In this document: in pieces, positions 33,545 through 42,220 of the stretch
How positions within the stretch are numbered: the stretch's first letter is position 1
How the letters are laid out: the number at the start of each line of letters is the position of its first letter
NCBI RefSeq assembly: GCF_002483315.1
Contig: NZ_DLHR01000024.1
Span: 43,295-107,294 of the forward strand
Reading direction: 5' to 3'
Source of the DNA: Flavobacterium sp. UBA7663
GTDB taxonomy: Bacteria; Bacteroidota; Bacteroidia; Flavobacteriales; Flavobacteriaceae
DNA: 64,000 nucleotides
The notes under the pieces: model-generated
The model's input: only the letters and a program-made list of their open reading frames with translations
What the model was told of the DNA's origin: nothing
The model's database searches: none
Made by a program: the position numbers and the translations under genes

Positions 33545-34312
33545 ATGCTTAAAGAAGAAATTGAAAATATAATAAATAATGGTGAATTTAAAACCATTGG
33601 CTGTCAATATACCATAATGTATATGGCAAGATTATTTTCTCAAGCCGAATTTTTAGCTCATAAAATTATGAAATTGACTGGTAAAGTTTTTTCAAAATAT
33701 GAGGTTCAACAAGTTTTTGAAGCATTTACTATTAAGACTCTTTGTGATTGGGAATGGTATATAGAAAAAATAATATGTGAATGTCTAAAAACAGACACTA
33801 GTAAATTAGCAAATCAATTATCGTTGAACTTGCCAAAAAAAATAACTACAGACGAATGCATAGCTTATTTGAATGGACTTGGATATTTTGATTTAAAAGG
33901 TGCAAACAATCTAAAGGCAATTTCAAAAAAAATACTAATTGACAATCAGAATCCTTTTTTAAACCTAAATAAAGATGCGTGTAAAAGAATTGATGATTAT
34001 TATATAATTAGAAATTATATTGCACATAGAAGTAATAAGTCTAAAAAATCTTTAATTACAATGTATGCAAGATATCAACAAGATAAGTTTATTGAAGCTG
34101 GTGATTTCTTACTCTCTATAGATCCTAATAAAAATGATTTACATATTCAATTATTTGAAAGTTCGTTTTGGCTTACTTCGTACAACATTTTAGAATTTCT
34201 TTACCCAAAAACATATAATTGGATTATGGGAAATGAAGAAGTGTATAATGATAAATGCCAAGCAAGATTTCGCATTTTGATTGAGTTAAGTCCGAATATA
34301 CCAAAACCATGA
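33545..34312 (+). CDS. HEPN-like domain protein in a cassette
   Basis: 255 residues, no signal peptide or membrane helix, mostly helical. RNYIAH (about residues 156-161) fits the R-x4-6-H motif of HEPN RNases, and it is followed by a basic patch (RSNKSKKS). The N-terminal half has aromatic-rich helices (CDWEWYIEKIICECL). No partner nucleotidyltransferase or antitoxin is adjacent. The gene is a single unit framed by short inverted repeats. An RNase or abortive-infection-type toxin is possible; no closer family was recognised. Confidence 0.6.
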   Translation: MLKEEIENIINNGEFKTIGCQYTIMYMARLFSQAEFLAHKIMKLTGKVFSKYEVQQVFEAFTIKTLCDWEWYIEKIICECLKTDTSKLANQLSLNLPKKITTDECIAYLNGLGYFDLKGANNLKAISKKILIDNQNPFLNLNKDACKRIDDYYIIRNYIAHRSNKSKKSLITMYARYQQDKFIEAGDFLLSIDPNKNDLHIQLFESSFWLTSYNILEFLYPKTYNWIMGNEEVYNDKCQARFRILIELSPNIPKP

Positions 34313-34316
34313 CATA

Positions 34317-34460
34317 GCACAACAGCGGTTTCAAGAAATGGCGAGGCTCGGGATTTATTTGAAATGGAAAAGGTTTTTAATTTAAAGTTTTGGTTATATT
34401 TGTAAAGGCTTGGTCTTGGTTCATCGCCACTTCTTAAAGCCGCGACATGTTGGTGGTAAT
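34317..34460 (+). repeat. Integron-attC-like long inverted repeat
   Basis: Arms at 34325-34344 (GCGGTTTCAAGAAATGGCGA) and 34424-34443 (TCGCCACTTCTTAAAGCCGC) are complementary at 17 of 20 positions, spaced by 79 bases. Outer elements GCACAAC (34317) and GTTGGTG (34449) extend the pairing in part. Overall length about 140 bases, similar to large attC sites. It does not show exact integron core sites (RYYYAAC/GTTRRRY), so identity with attC is a hypothesis. Confidence 0.6.
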
Positions 34461-34488
34461 TTAAAAACGAATCGTTAAACATAGAACA

Positions 34489-35010
34489 ATGAAAAAAATA
34501 CTTATTCTAATTATTTTAACAATAACAATAAATAGTTATTCTCAAATATCAACATTTGAAGAAAAAACAAATAATTACATTATCGAATTTTTAAAACAGA
34601 AAAAATATTCTGATGATTTAGGCACCAATCCTTTACTCGTAATAGATGGAAAACCTACTTCAAAAGAAAACTTATACCAATATGCAATCTTAAAACCTGA
34701 AAACATAGATGATATAAATTCTATTAGTAAAAGCTCTGGAACCGGAGAGGTGATTTGGGGAGAAAATGCTAAAGATGGAGTTCTAATGATTAAAACAAAT
34801 CTTGTAAAATATTCAGAATCAACAGATGCACAAAATAGTAAAATTCTTTTTATACTTGACAACAAAATAATAACTAAAGAAGAAGCTTATTCAATAGACG
34901 CTGGAAAAGACATTCAAACAGCTACTGTTTATAAAAACAGTAACAAATTTCTTGTTTTGCATAATGAAGAATTTGATGGAATTATAGTGTTAGTTTCCAA
35001 AGTGAAATAA
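34489..35010 (+). CDS. Secreted protein with TonB-plug-like segment, in a cassette
   Basis: 173 residues with signal peptide (about 1-18, INSYSQ). Two copies of a short unit resembling the start of a TonB-receptor plug: LLVIDGKPTSKENLY...GEVIWGENAKDGVLMIKT and ILFILDNKIITKEEAY...FDGIIVLVSK. There is no barrel. Such stand-alone plug-like proteins occur in Bacteroidota and their role is unknown. The gene is preceded by the attC-like repeat and followed by GCGGTTTAGTGGTAAT at about 35021-35036, which repeats the right end of that element. Confidence 0.6.
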   Translation: MKKILILIILTITINSYSQISTFEEKTNNYIIEFLKQKKYSDDLGTNPLLVIDGKPTSKENLYQYAILKPENIDDINSISKSSGTGEVIWGENAKDGVLMIKTNLVKYSESTDAQNSKILFILDNKIITKEEAYSIDAGKDIQTATVYKNSNKFLVLHNEEFDGIIVLVSKVK

Positions 35011-35114
35011 ACTTCCGTTAAAAGCGGTTTAGTGGTAATAAACCCTAAATTCAAAAATCTAACCCAATTTTCACGTTCAACACTGTGCTAGTTCAAATAC
35101 GAATTCATTGTATT

Positions 35115-36008
35115 TTATGTAGTGCTAACTTCAAGTTTATATCCTTTACCGCGTATAACAACAATATTGATATTGGGGTCAAATTCTAGCTTTTTTCTAA
35201 GTTTTGATATAAACATGTCTAAACTTCGCCCCACAATAACACCTTCATCTTCCCAAATCTCTTTTTGCAATCGGCTTCTCTCTATGGTTTCATTAGGAGA
35301 CGATGCGAAAATGAGCAATACACGGGTTTCCGTTCCAGTTAAGTCAATTGTTTTTTCATCTGCAACAAGTTTCTTATTTTTTGCATCAAATAATAGCGAA
35401 CCCAAAACGAACATATTAGCATTTTGACCGTCTGGTAAAGATTTTTGCGGCTTAACATTTCTCAAAAAAATAAAACCTACAAAGGCTAAAAAAGTCAGGC
35501 TACCCAAAAGATATCCATTTTTTGCTGTAACTATTCCTGTCGGTTTGAATTTGATATTTATAATATAACATGACTTTGGTTGTCTTCTTCCTTTACAAGT
35601 TACAATATCATCTTTCTCATTTTTGGATATAGCATATCCATAAATCACACTTGAGTTATCACAGTTCAAAACATTAACAATATAATTACTTGAAAGTGGC
35701 GAGTTGTCTAAAAAACGCTGGGTAGTACTCATTAGGGAATCAGGCAGAAAAGTAAACTCATTCTCAAACCTAATCTGATATTCATTTTCAGCTATCTTTT
35801 TTACGGGAAGAACTCTTGATGTACTATCACCTGACTGAAGGAGTATTTCATGTCCAATCCTACGAAGAAGAACTTCTCTTCTAGAATTATTATAACTGTC
35901 ACTATCCTCAATATTAAAAGCCACGCAGATTATAGCAATAAAAAAGAGAAGTAACAACCCCAAAAGGTAATTACGTTTTCCGAGAAGGAGATTTATGCTA
36001 TTCAACAT
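35115..36008 (-). CDS. ToxR-like membrane-bound winged-helix regulator
   Basis: 297 residues. Two membrane helices (about 13-32 and 166-185) bracket a periplasmic domain of about 130 residues with two or three Cys. The C-terminus (about 200-297) is an OmpR-type winged helix (TGTETRVLLIFASSPNETIE, GRSLDMFISKLRKKLEF, VVIRGKGYKLEV). No receiver domain. This topology suits a one-component sensor acting from the membrane. The divergently placed secreted-protein gene (36146) is the likely target, with a 137-base shared promoter region. Confidence 0.8.
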   Translation of the reverse strand: MLNSINLLLGKRNYLLGLLLLFFIAIICVAFNIEDSDSYNNSRREVLLRRIGHEILLQSGDSTSRVLPVKKIAENEYQIRFENEFTFLPDSLMSTTQRFLDNSPLSSNYIVNVLNCDNSSVIYGYAISKNEKDDIVTCKGRRQPKSCYIINIKFKPTGIVTAKNGYLLGSLTFLAFVGFIFLRNVKPQKSLPDGQNANMFVLGSLLFDAKNKKLVADEKTIDLTGTETRVLLIFASSPNETIERSRLQKEIWEDEGVIVGRSLDMFISKLRKKLEFDPNINIVVIRGKGYKLEVSTT

Positions 36009-36145
36009 AGTGTCAAGTTTATATTTACAAAGTTTACATTTTTATTTACAATTTTAAGCTCACAACCCGAAAAATATTAAAGTAATTTTACTCCACTAAC
36101 TTTAAAACAAGATAAAACTATATCATTAATTTAAAACTAAAAAAC

Positions 36146-36742
36146 ATGAAAAAAATCATTTATGCTTTAATTTTATCAGTGGTTGTGGTAAGCGGACTGG
36201 TATTTAGCTTCACTCCCTTGACCGACAGCTCAGGTACTAATCGTGAAATTAAAACTGAAACCACTAAAAAGTCAATACAAAAGCAACTCACTGCAGCTGA
36301 AAGGAATACTGAATTAAAAAAATGGGAGGCGTGCCCTGATGGTATAATGTTCAAAAATTGGGAAACGTCGCCTGCAGGTAAAAAAGTGGATGCCGGTATT
36401 GCTAAAATAAGTAAATCCGTTAGAGACTATACCAATATGGAGGCAATTGTAACCTCTCTTTCTCTTCCTTCAGGCTCAAGATTGGGTTTCGGAGTGATGG
36501 TAAGGATTAATGGTGACGATTATATTCTTAGTTTTGGACCAGAAAAGTCTACTAAGAACAACTATAATTTTGACAGTGAATTTGAGCAATTGTACAGACT
36601 GAAAGTAAACGACAAAATTATTATAAAAAGCCATAGCATATCAAAAGCACCCAAGTATTACTATCCAATAGTGGCAGGCGACTATGTAGAACGAGACGGT
36701 AAAATAATTTATAAACGCGCACCTAGCAAAGACGGTTGCTAA
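36146..36742 (+). CDS. Secreted protein of unknown function
   Basis: 198 residues with signal peptide (about 1-22). A lysine-rich segment (about 30-50) is followed by a conserved-looking domain: WEACPDGIMFKNWETSPAGK, then a beta-rich part GFGVMVRINGDDYILSFG, and a C-terminal Cys. It contains two Cys (about 57 and the last residue) that might pair. Divergent from the ToxR-like regulator gene and probably controlled by it. No family recognised. Confidence 0.65.
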   Translation: MKKIIYALILSVVVVSGLVFSFTPLTDSSGTNREIKTETTKKSIQKQLTAAERNTELKKWEACPDGIMFKNWETSPAGKKVDAGIAKISKSVRDYTNMEAIVTSLSLPSGSRLGFGVMVRINGDDYILSFGPEKSTKNNYNFDSEFEQLYRLKVNDKIIIKSHSISKAPKYYYPIVAGDYVERDGKIIYKRAPSKDGC

Positions 36743-36837
36743 GAATCTTCTAAACTAATTCTCTAGTTGGCTAAAGATTTGATTGCTCGGAATTATATTA
36801 CATCCCACAATCAATAATGAAGTCAAATCGCTTCATA

Positions 36838-36872
36838 AAAAAATCCCAATCTTTCGATTGGGATTTTTTTTA
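36838..36872. terminator. Bidirectional terminator
   Basis: AAATCCCAATC (36841-36851) and GATTGGGATTT (36856-36866) around TTTC, with A and T runs either side. Ends the secreted-protein gene (+) and rocD (-). Confidence 0.88.
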
Positions 36873-38150
36873 TTTTTCAAACTCTTTTAAAGTATTTATG
36901 ATAATTGCAACACAGTCTCTTAGTTGTTCTTCTGTCATTACTAACGGAGGAGCAAAACGAATTATGTTTCCGTGTGTTGGTTTTGCCAACAAACCGTTTT
37001 CAGCTAAACGTACACAAATGTTCCAAGCGGTGTCGCTTTCTTCGGTGTCGTTAATTACAACGGCATTCAACAAACCTTTTCCTCTTACTAGAGTAGCGAT
37101 GGTTGACGTTTCGATAAATTTTGCTAATTCCCCTCGGAAGATGTTTCCTAATTTTCTAGCATTTTGAGATAAACTCTCTTCCGAAACTACTTCTAAAGCC
37201 GCCATTGCAACCGCAGCCGCAACTGGATTTCCTCCAAAAGTAGAACCGTGTTGTCCTGGCTTAATTACATTCATAATGCTATCATTTGCCAAAACAGCCG
37301 AAACTGGATAAGCACCACCTGATAATGCTTTTCCTAAGATTAAAATATCTGGTTGTGTATAAGTGGCTTGTTTTTCACATTTTGCTTCACAAGTACAATT
37401 ACCACAAACCGCTAATAACGAACCCGTTCTTGCAATACCTGTTTGCACTTCATCAGCAATGAATAAAACGTTATTGGCTTCACAAATTGCTTTTGCTCTT
37501 TTAAGAAAATCTTCTGATGGTGTGTAAACTCCAGCTTCCCCTTGAATAGGTTCTACTAAGAATCCAGCAATATTTTTTGATGAATTCACAGCTTTTTCTA
37601 AAGCTTCAATATCATCGTAAGGAATGCTAATAAATCCTGCTGTATAAGGTCCGAAGTTTTTACGTGCGTTTTCATCGTTTGAGAATGAAATGATTGTAGT
37701 AGTTCTTCCGTGGAAGTTACCATCACAAACGATAATTTGCGCTTCGTTTTCGTTGATTCCTTTTTTCTCGTATGCCCATTTTCTACACAATTTTAAAGCA
37801 GTTTCTACTGCTTCAGCTCCTGTGTTCATTGGTAATACTTTATCAAATCCGAAATAGTTGGTTACAAATTGTTCGTAAACCCCTAATTTATCATTGTAAA
37901 ATGCTCTTGATGTTAACGTTAAAGTTTGGGCTTGTTGCACCATTGCTCCTACAATTTTTGGATGACAATGTCCTTGATTTACCGCAGAATAAGCCGAAAG
38001 AAAATCGTAATATTTCTTTCCTTCTACATCCCAAACATAAACTCCTTCTCCTCTACTCAAAACTACTGGTAGTGGATGATAATTGTGTGCACCATACTTG
38101 TCTTCTAATGCAATAGCTTCAGCCGAACTCATTTTTTCTAAAACTGACAT
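36870..38150 (-). CDS. rocD: Ornithine aminotransferase with Cys-rich insertion
   Basis: 426 residues from the ATG at 38150 (an in-frame TTG upstream is less likely). Fold-type I PLP enzyme converting ornithine and 2-oxoglutarate to glutamate semialdehyde and glutamate. Conserved parts: MNTGAEAVETALKL, FHGRTTTIISFSND, IADEVQTGIARTG, and K274 in ILGKALSGG as the PLP lysine. Between residues 247 and 264 the chain carries four Cys in a C249-x2-C252-x-C254-x3-C258 arrangement, absent from well-known enzymes such as human or Bacillus OAT. It may bind a metal or be redox-sensitive. Cytosolic, transcribed alone. Confidence 0.92.
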   Translation of the reverse strand: MSVLEKMSSAEAIALEDKYGAHNYHPLPVVLSRGEGVYVWDVEGKKYYDFLSAYSAVNQGHCHPKIVGAMVQQAQTLTLTSRAFYNDKLGVYEQFVTNYFGFDKVLPMNTGAEAVETALKLCRKWAYEKKGINENEAQIIVCDGNFHGRTTTIISFSNDENARKNFGPYTAGFISIPYDDIEALEKAVNSSKNIAGFLVEPIQGEAGVYTPSEDFLKRAKAICEANNVLFIADEVQTGIARTGSLLAVCGNCTCEAKCEKQATYTQPDILILGKALSGGAYPVSAVLANDSIMNVIKPGQHGSTFGGNPVAAAVAMAALEVVSEESLSQNARKLGNIFRGELAKFIETSTIATLVRGKGLLNAVVINDTEESDTAWNICVRLAENGLLAKPTHGNIIRFAPPLVMTEEQLRDCVAIIINTLKEFEK

Positions 38151-38476
38151 AAAATTTTGTTGTTGATTGTTACATCGCAATTCCTTCTTAATGGTGAGAA
38201 ATCAACCGAATAGTTGTCAAAAATACAAAAATCAAGGGCAAGTTCAAATTCAAATTTAATAATCTGTAAAAATTCAATTTTGAAACACGCTGTTTATCAA
38301 AGTTTCCGCTAGCAACTTTAGTTTTTTTTTAAACATATAAGTCATGTAAGCAAAAAATGATAGTTTTAAATTATGAAAAAAAACTCAAAAAAGATTCCTA
38401 AATTCAGGCTAAAAACATTCTGAAATCTGTTAAAATCAGCGATTCGCTTTGCGAATCTGTTTCATCCGCGTGCTAA
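38151..38476. other. Spacer with dispersed-repeat-like sequence
   Basis: The left part presumably holds the rocD promoter (minus strand). From about 38330 on, the minus strand reads as repeat-like text: GCGGATGAAACAGATTCGC, a GATTCGC-AAA-GCGAATC hairpin (38441-38457), AACAGATTTCAGAATG, and CTTACATGACTTATATGTTT (38331-38350). The last is nearly identical to 16618-16637. The DUF1697 stop codon lies at its edge. No gene is seen. Confidence 0.5.
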
Positions 38477-39016
38477 TCACGCAAACATTTCTAACAACGT
38501 CGTAACCGTATTCCAATTTCTAATTGTGGCGACAACGTTTAATTTTTTCTCGATATATTTTTGATCTAATCTGGTTTTTCCTGCTCCAACTGCATATTTA
38601 ATGTAAATTCTACTTTTATCAATTGCAGCTTCGTCGGGTTTGAATTGACTTATTTTTAAATCGTTAATGGCGCTTCCTTGTAATTCTTTGGACAAAAATG
38701 CTACATACAATTTCTTAGTATCGCAATCTTTCTCTTTGAGATATGAATTGTTTTTGAAACACGCTTCCAAATCTTCTTTACTAATAACTACAACTGGAAC
38801 TTCCAATCCTAATTCTTTGAAGATTTCTTGTTTGATTTTAAACCCAACACTAGCACCATGTTCTTCTTCCGAATCCACAAAAACATTTCCCGATTGAATA
38901 TAAGTTCGTACATTTTGAAATCCTGCGTTTTCTAAAAGCGATTTCAAAACGTCCATTTTTATCATATTGTGACCGGAAACGTTAATTCCGCGAAGTAAAG
39001 CTAAATGGGTTTTCAT
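38477..39016 (-). CDS. DUF1697 family protein
   Basis: 179 residues, cytosolic. Recognised from the opening THLALLRGINVSGHNMIKM, then RTYIQSGNVFVDS and the end ATIRNWNTVTTLLEM, all typical of DUF1697. Function unknown. It begins 3 bases after the stop of the ROCO gene and so is probably co-transcribed with it, although a functional link is not implied by known families. Its stop codon is read from the start of a repeat-like stretch. Confidence 0.88.
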   Translation of the reverse strand: MKTHLALLRGINVSGHNMIKMDVLKSLLENAGFQNVRTYIQSGNVFVDSEEEHGASVGFKIKQEIFKELGLEVPVVVISKEDLEACFKNNSYLKEKDCDTKKLYVAFLSKELQGSAINDLKISQFKPDEAAIDKSRIYIKYAVGAGKTRLDQKYIEKKLNVVATIRNWNTVTTLLEMFA

Positions 39017-39019
39017 GGT

Positions 39020-42000
39020 TTATTTTTTTCTTTTTCTATACAAATCAATATAAGAATTTTCTTTTGAGGGATCAAAAAATCTATCATAAATGAGCTTATA
39101 AAACAAATAAACACCTAAACAACTCCAAACAAATATTATTAATTTCGAAAACTCATTTTGTTTAAAATTATTCCATTCCAATTTATCCATTATATAATTA
39201 GTCTCTTGGATATAGTTGTAAGCTAAAAACATTGAAAATAAAAAATATAAAATAAATCCCTTTATAGCATTATTTTTCCATTTTTTAACAGCGATTAACT
39301 CATCATTTGTTAAACCTGGTTTTGATTTAGAATTAGGGAGTTCGTGATTTACAACTTTAAATTCTTCGATTTTACCATCATTGCCAAGAATTCCTATATT
39401 AACAGGAGCGTTAAAATTATTAGTTACAGAATTAACTTCTTTTACTAATGCTCTATTATTTTCGTCTTCTTGCATATTTTTTTTATCAATCAAATAACAA
39501 TATTCTTTTACATTTACTTTTTTAAATTCTCCTATTTCATTACAAAAATTTATTTCTGATAAATCCTCGTTTTCTTTTATTTTTTTCCAATCTGCAAAGA
39601 AAACACAATCTATACTAACATAAACATTAAAAAAAGTTGAAACCCAATTATATTTGTTTTCCCAATTCCTACTTTCAAACTCCTCTAAATACCCATCATA
39701 TTCTTGGATTCTTTCAGAAAAATGGGGTGAATAATCTTCGTCATCAAAATTTAAAACATCTCTCCATCTTTTATTCCTATGGTTATCAAAATTCCTTTTT
39801 GGTGAATCAACATCTTCAGGTAAATCTAAAATAAAATCTACAATTTCTTTTTGAAGAATCAAATTTTTACCTTCTTTGTCTTGATATATCTCAATAGTTT
39901 GTTTTTCTCGATTTAATTCAATCATTAAAACACAACCATCTTTTTTAATAATTATTCCATTTCTCCAAAACCTGTATTCATTATCATCTTTACTAACAAA
40001 GCTACCATATTTTGAGAATATTTTTTGCATAGCAACACTCATCAAATAATTATCTCCAATTATTTTTATATTAGAACCAATAAAAATTTGTTCTTTTAAA
40101 TCTTTTATATGAGGATTTATAGATTTTAAATATTGCGGAATAAAATAAACATCCTTTTCATCATTAATTTCAAAAATTAAATCAAAATACTTTAGTAGAT
40201 TAATAACTTCTTCAACACTTAATTCCAAAGAATTTTTTGTAATTGATTCTTCAATTTCACTTTGAGTTAATCTATCTTTCTTTTCTTTACTTAAAATTTT
40301 TTCATATAATAATTCAAGTAAAACTTGAGGTTTACAAAAGACTTTATCTGGTATTAATTCGTGAAAATACAATAACATTCCCATGTTATGAAAAACCTTT
40401 AAAGCTGCAATAGCATTTTCTTTAGAAGGTCGGTTATTTATTTCATTAACAGTTACAAAATCTTTATTTAATTCTTGAATTCTTCTCCAAAAAACTTCAT
40501 AAAATGCAGGATAATTAAACTTTGACATTATACTTTCAGCTTTTTCAAGAAAAATACTTTTAAAAATCTCTGTTCTTTTGAGATTAAGCAAGCTAAAATT
40601 GGTAAAACTTAAATTAAGTATTTTATAATTTTCAGAAAGTTCTTTTTGATTTAAAATTGTTTCTTGATTAATAGGGTTATTTAAATCAATTTTATTTTCT
40701 ATTATTAAAACTTCTTCTTTTTTTGATTTATAATTTAATTGTTCTACAATACGTAACCAATAATCTAAATTAAAAAATTGATTTTCAATTTCGTCTGAAT
40801 TTCTCGGAATGTCTTTACCCCAAAGAATTATGTTTAATGCATTTGGGCTAAAAAATAATTTGTGTGTTGCATGAAAATATTCTTGCCCACCAAAATCCCA
40901 AACATGAAAATTTATATCATTTAAAACAATGTGTTTATATCTTACACCATGAGTTGAATCGTTTAATATCGGAACCTCATTAGTTTCTAAATACTCTAAT
41001 AAATTAGACTTCCCAATATTTGGGTTTCCTAACAGCAAAACCTTGATGTTTTTAAAAGGAATTCTTTCCTTAGCCTTTTGAGAATATTGCTTAATTGCTC
41101 CCCAACCTGCTTCTAAAACTTCTTTTGGAAAATCAATCTCGATTTTTTTATTCCCTCTTAAATTGACAGATTTAAGACTATCATTTTTTAATAAATCTGT
41201 AATGTCAGAAATTTCATTTTCTTCGAGATCAACTTTTTTTAATTTATTTAAGTGTCTTAATGGAGAAATATCGGAAACTTTTGTTCTTTTAATCCTTAAA
41301 TACTCTAAATTTTTTAATTCTCCAATTATTGTAATATCACTTATTGGGTTTGATTTTATATTTAAATTCTTTATTTTAATTAATTTTTTTAAAAAAGATA
41401 AATTTGAAATACCATTTAGTTTTAGTCTTAGGGTTTTTAATTTTATTAATTCCCCAATAAAACCAGGTTCTTTTATTTCACAACAATCCAAATCCAAAAA
41501 TTTCAAATTTTTTAATTTACCAATTTCATCAATATTATTTAATTTCAATGAATATACCATTAAAATTTCAAGTTTATCTAAAAATGAAATTGGTGATAAA
41601 TCTATTAATCCAGAAGGATGAATAGACAAAAATTTAAGTTTTGATAATTCTTTAATAAAATTTATATTATTATTTTCACCACTAGTACTAAATGTTAATG
41701 AAGTTAATTCTTTTAATTTTTTGAGACTATCTAAATCCTCAATATTAGATATGTAAATTACTAAATCATTTAGCCCTGAAATTTCACTAATCAATTGCAA
41801 ATTCTCTTTTGAACTAATCTCAACTCTTAGCTTTTTTAGGTTATTAAAATCTTTTAAAAAAGTTAAATCAATTTCATTATTCAATGACAATTCTTCAATT
41901 TCATGTAAATCATTTTTTAAAAAATCAATAATTTTAATTGTTACATCACTATCTTCTTCAATTTTTAGTGCTTTTATTGTTTCTTTTTCATTTAATATAT

Positions 42001-42088
42001 ATCCATTTTTTACATAAACAAAACTATAACATTCTTTAAACTCAATACCAAATTCACTTTCTAATTTTTGAATACTTTCTGGCTTCAT
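39020..42088 (-). CDS. LRR-ROCO GTPase with C-terminal membrane helices
   Basis: 1022 residues, extremely AT-rich gene. About ten leucine-rich repeats (60-315; LKNLKFLDLD, LIKLKTLRLKLNGI, LKNLEYLRIKRTKV) lead into a Roc GTPase domain. It has P-loop GNPNIGKS (354-361), switch-region DFGGQ (398-402) and NKID (465-468). A COR-like region follows (about 520-760; FYEVFWRRIQELNK, then GMLLYFHELIPDKV). A roughly 150-residue domain of unknown type comes next, then two predicted membrane helices (about 955-972 and 985-1003) and a short basic tail. Prokaryotic ROCO proteins dimerise through COR and cycle with nucleotide. The membrane end suggests a sensor whose output is at the membrane. A defence role is speculative. 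Confidence 0.85.
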   Translation of the reverse strand: MKPESIQKLESEFGIEFKECYSFVYVKNGYILNEKETIKALKIEEDSDVTIKIIDFLKNDLHEIEELSLNNEIDLTFLKDFNNLKKLRVEISSKENLQLISEISGLNDLVIYISNIEDLDSLKKLKELTSLTFSTSGENNNINFIKELSKLKFLSIHPSGLIDLSPISFLDKLEILMVYSLKLNNIDEIGKLKNLKFLDLDCCEIKEPGFIGELIKLKTLRLKLNGISNLSFLKKLIKIKNLNIKSNPISDITIIGELKNLEYLRIKRTKVSDISPLRHLNKLKKVDLEENEISDITDLLKNDSLKSVNLRGNKKIEIDFPKEVLEAGWGAIKQYSQKAKERIPFKNIKVLLLGNPNIGKSNLLEYLETNEVPILNDSTHGVRYKHIVLNDINFHVWDFGGQEYFHATHKLFFSPNALNIILWGKDIPRNSDEIENQFFNLDYWLRIVEQLNYKSKKEEVLIIENKIDLNNPINQETILNQKELSENYKILNLSFTNFSLLNLKRTEIFKSIFLEKAESIMSKFNYPAFYEVFWRRIQELNKDFVTVNEINNRPSKENAIAALKVFHNMGMLLYFHELIPDKVFCKPQVLLELLYEKILSKEKKDRLTQSEIEESITKNSLELSVEEVINLLKYFDLIFEINDEKDVYFIPQYLKSINPHIKDLKEQIFIGSNIKIIGDNYLMSVAMQKIFSKYGSFVSKDDNEYRFWRNGIIIKKDGCVLMIELNREKQTIEIYQDKEGKNLILQKEIVDFILDLPEDVDSPKRNFDNHRNKRWRDVLNFDDEDYSPHFSERIQEYDGYLEEFESRNWENKYNWVSTFFNVYVSIDCVFFADWKKIKENEDLSEINFCNEIGEFKKVNVKEYCYLIDKKNMQEDENNRALVKEVNSVTNNFNAPVNIGILGNDGKIEEFKVVNHELPNSKSKPGLTNDELIAVKKWKNNAIKGFILYFLFSMFLAYNYIQETNYIMDKLEWNNFKQNEFSKLIIFVWSCLGVYLFYKLIYDRFFDPSKENSYIDLYRKRKK

Positions 42089-42105
42089 AAAAAAACTAAT
42101 TTCCC

Positions 42106-42113
42106 CAAATATA
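42106..42113 (-). promoter_or_regulatory. -7 box of the ROCO gene
   Basis: TATATTTG on the minus strand, matching TAnnTTTG, 18 bases before the ATG. A TTG lies 15 bases upstream, closer than the usual spacing, so the promoter may be weak. Confidence 0.45.
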
Positions 42114-42220
42114 CTAATTCCATGATATCAACATCAGAATGTTTTTAACGAATTAGCTAATACACTATATTTTTTCTTTAAAGATTCTAATAAAACAATT
42201 CATTATCTTATTTTTGCCTC

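Noticed and set aside
34317..34460. Calling the element a true integron attC site
   Set aside because: Core sites do not fit RYYYAAC/GTTRRRY exactly and no integron integrase is in the window, so it is described only as attC-like.
38441..38457. GATTCGC-AAA-GCGAATC hairpin as terminator of the DUF1697 gene
   Set aside because: Not followed by a T tract on the minus strand and embedded in repeat-like sequence.
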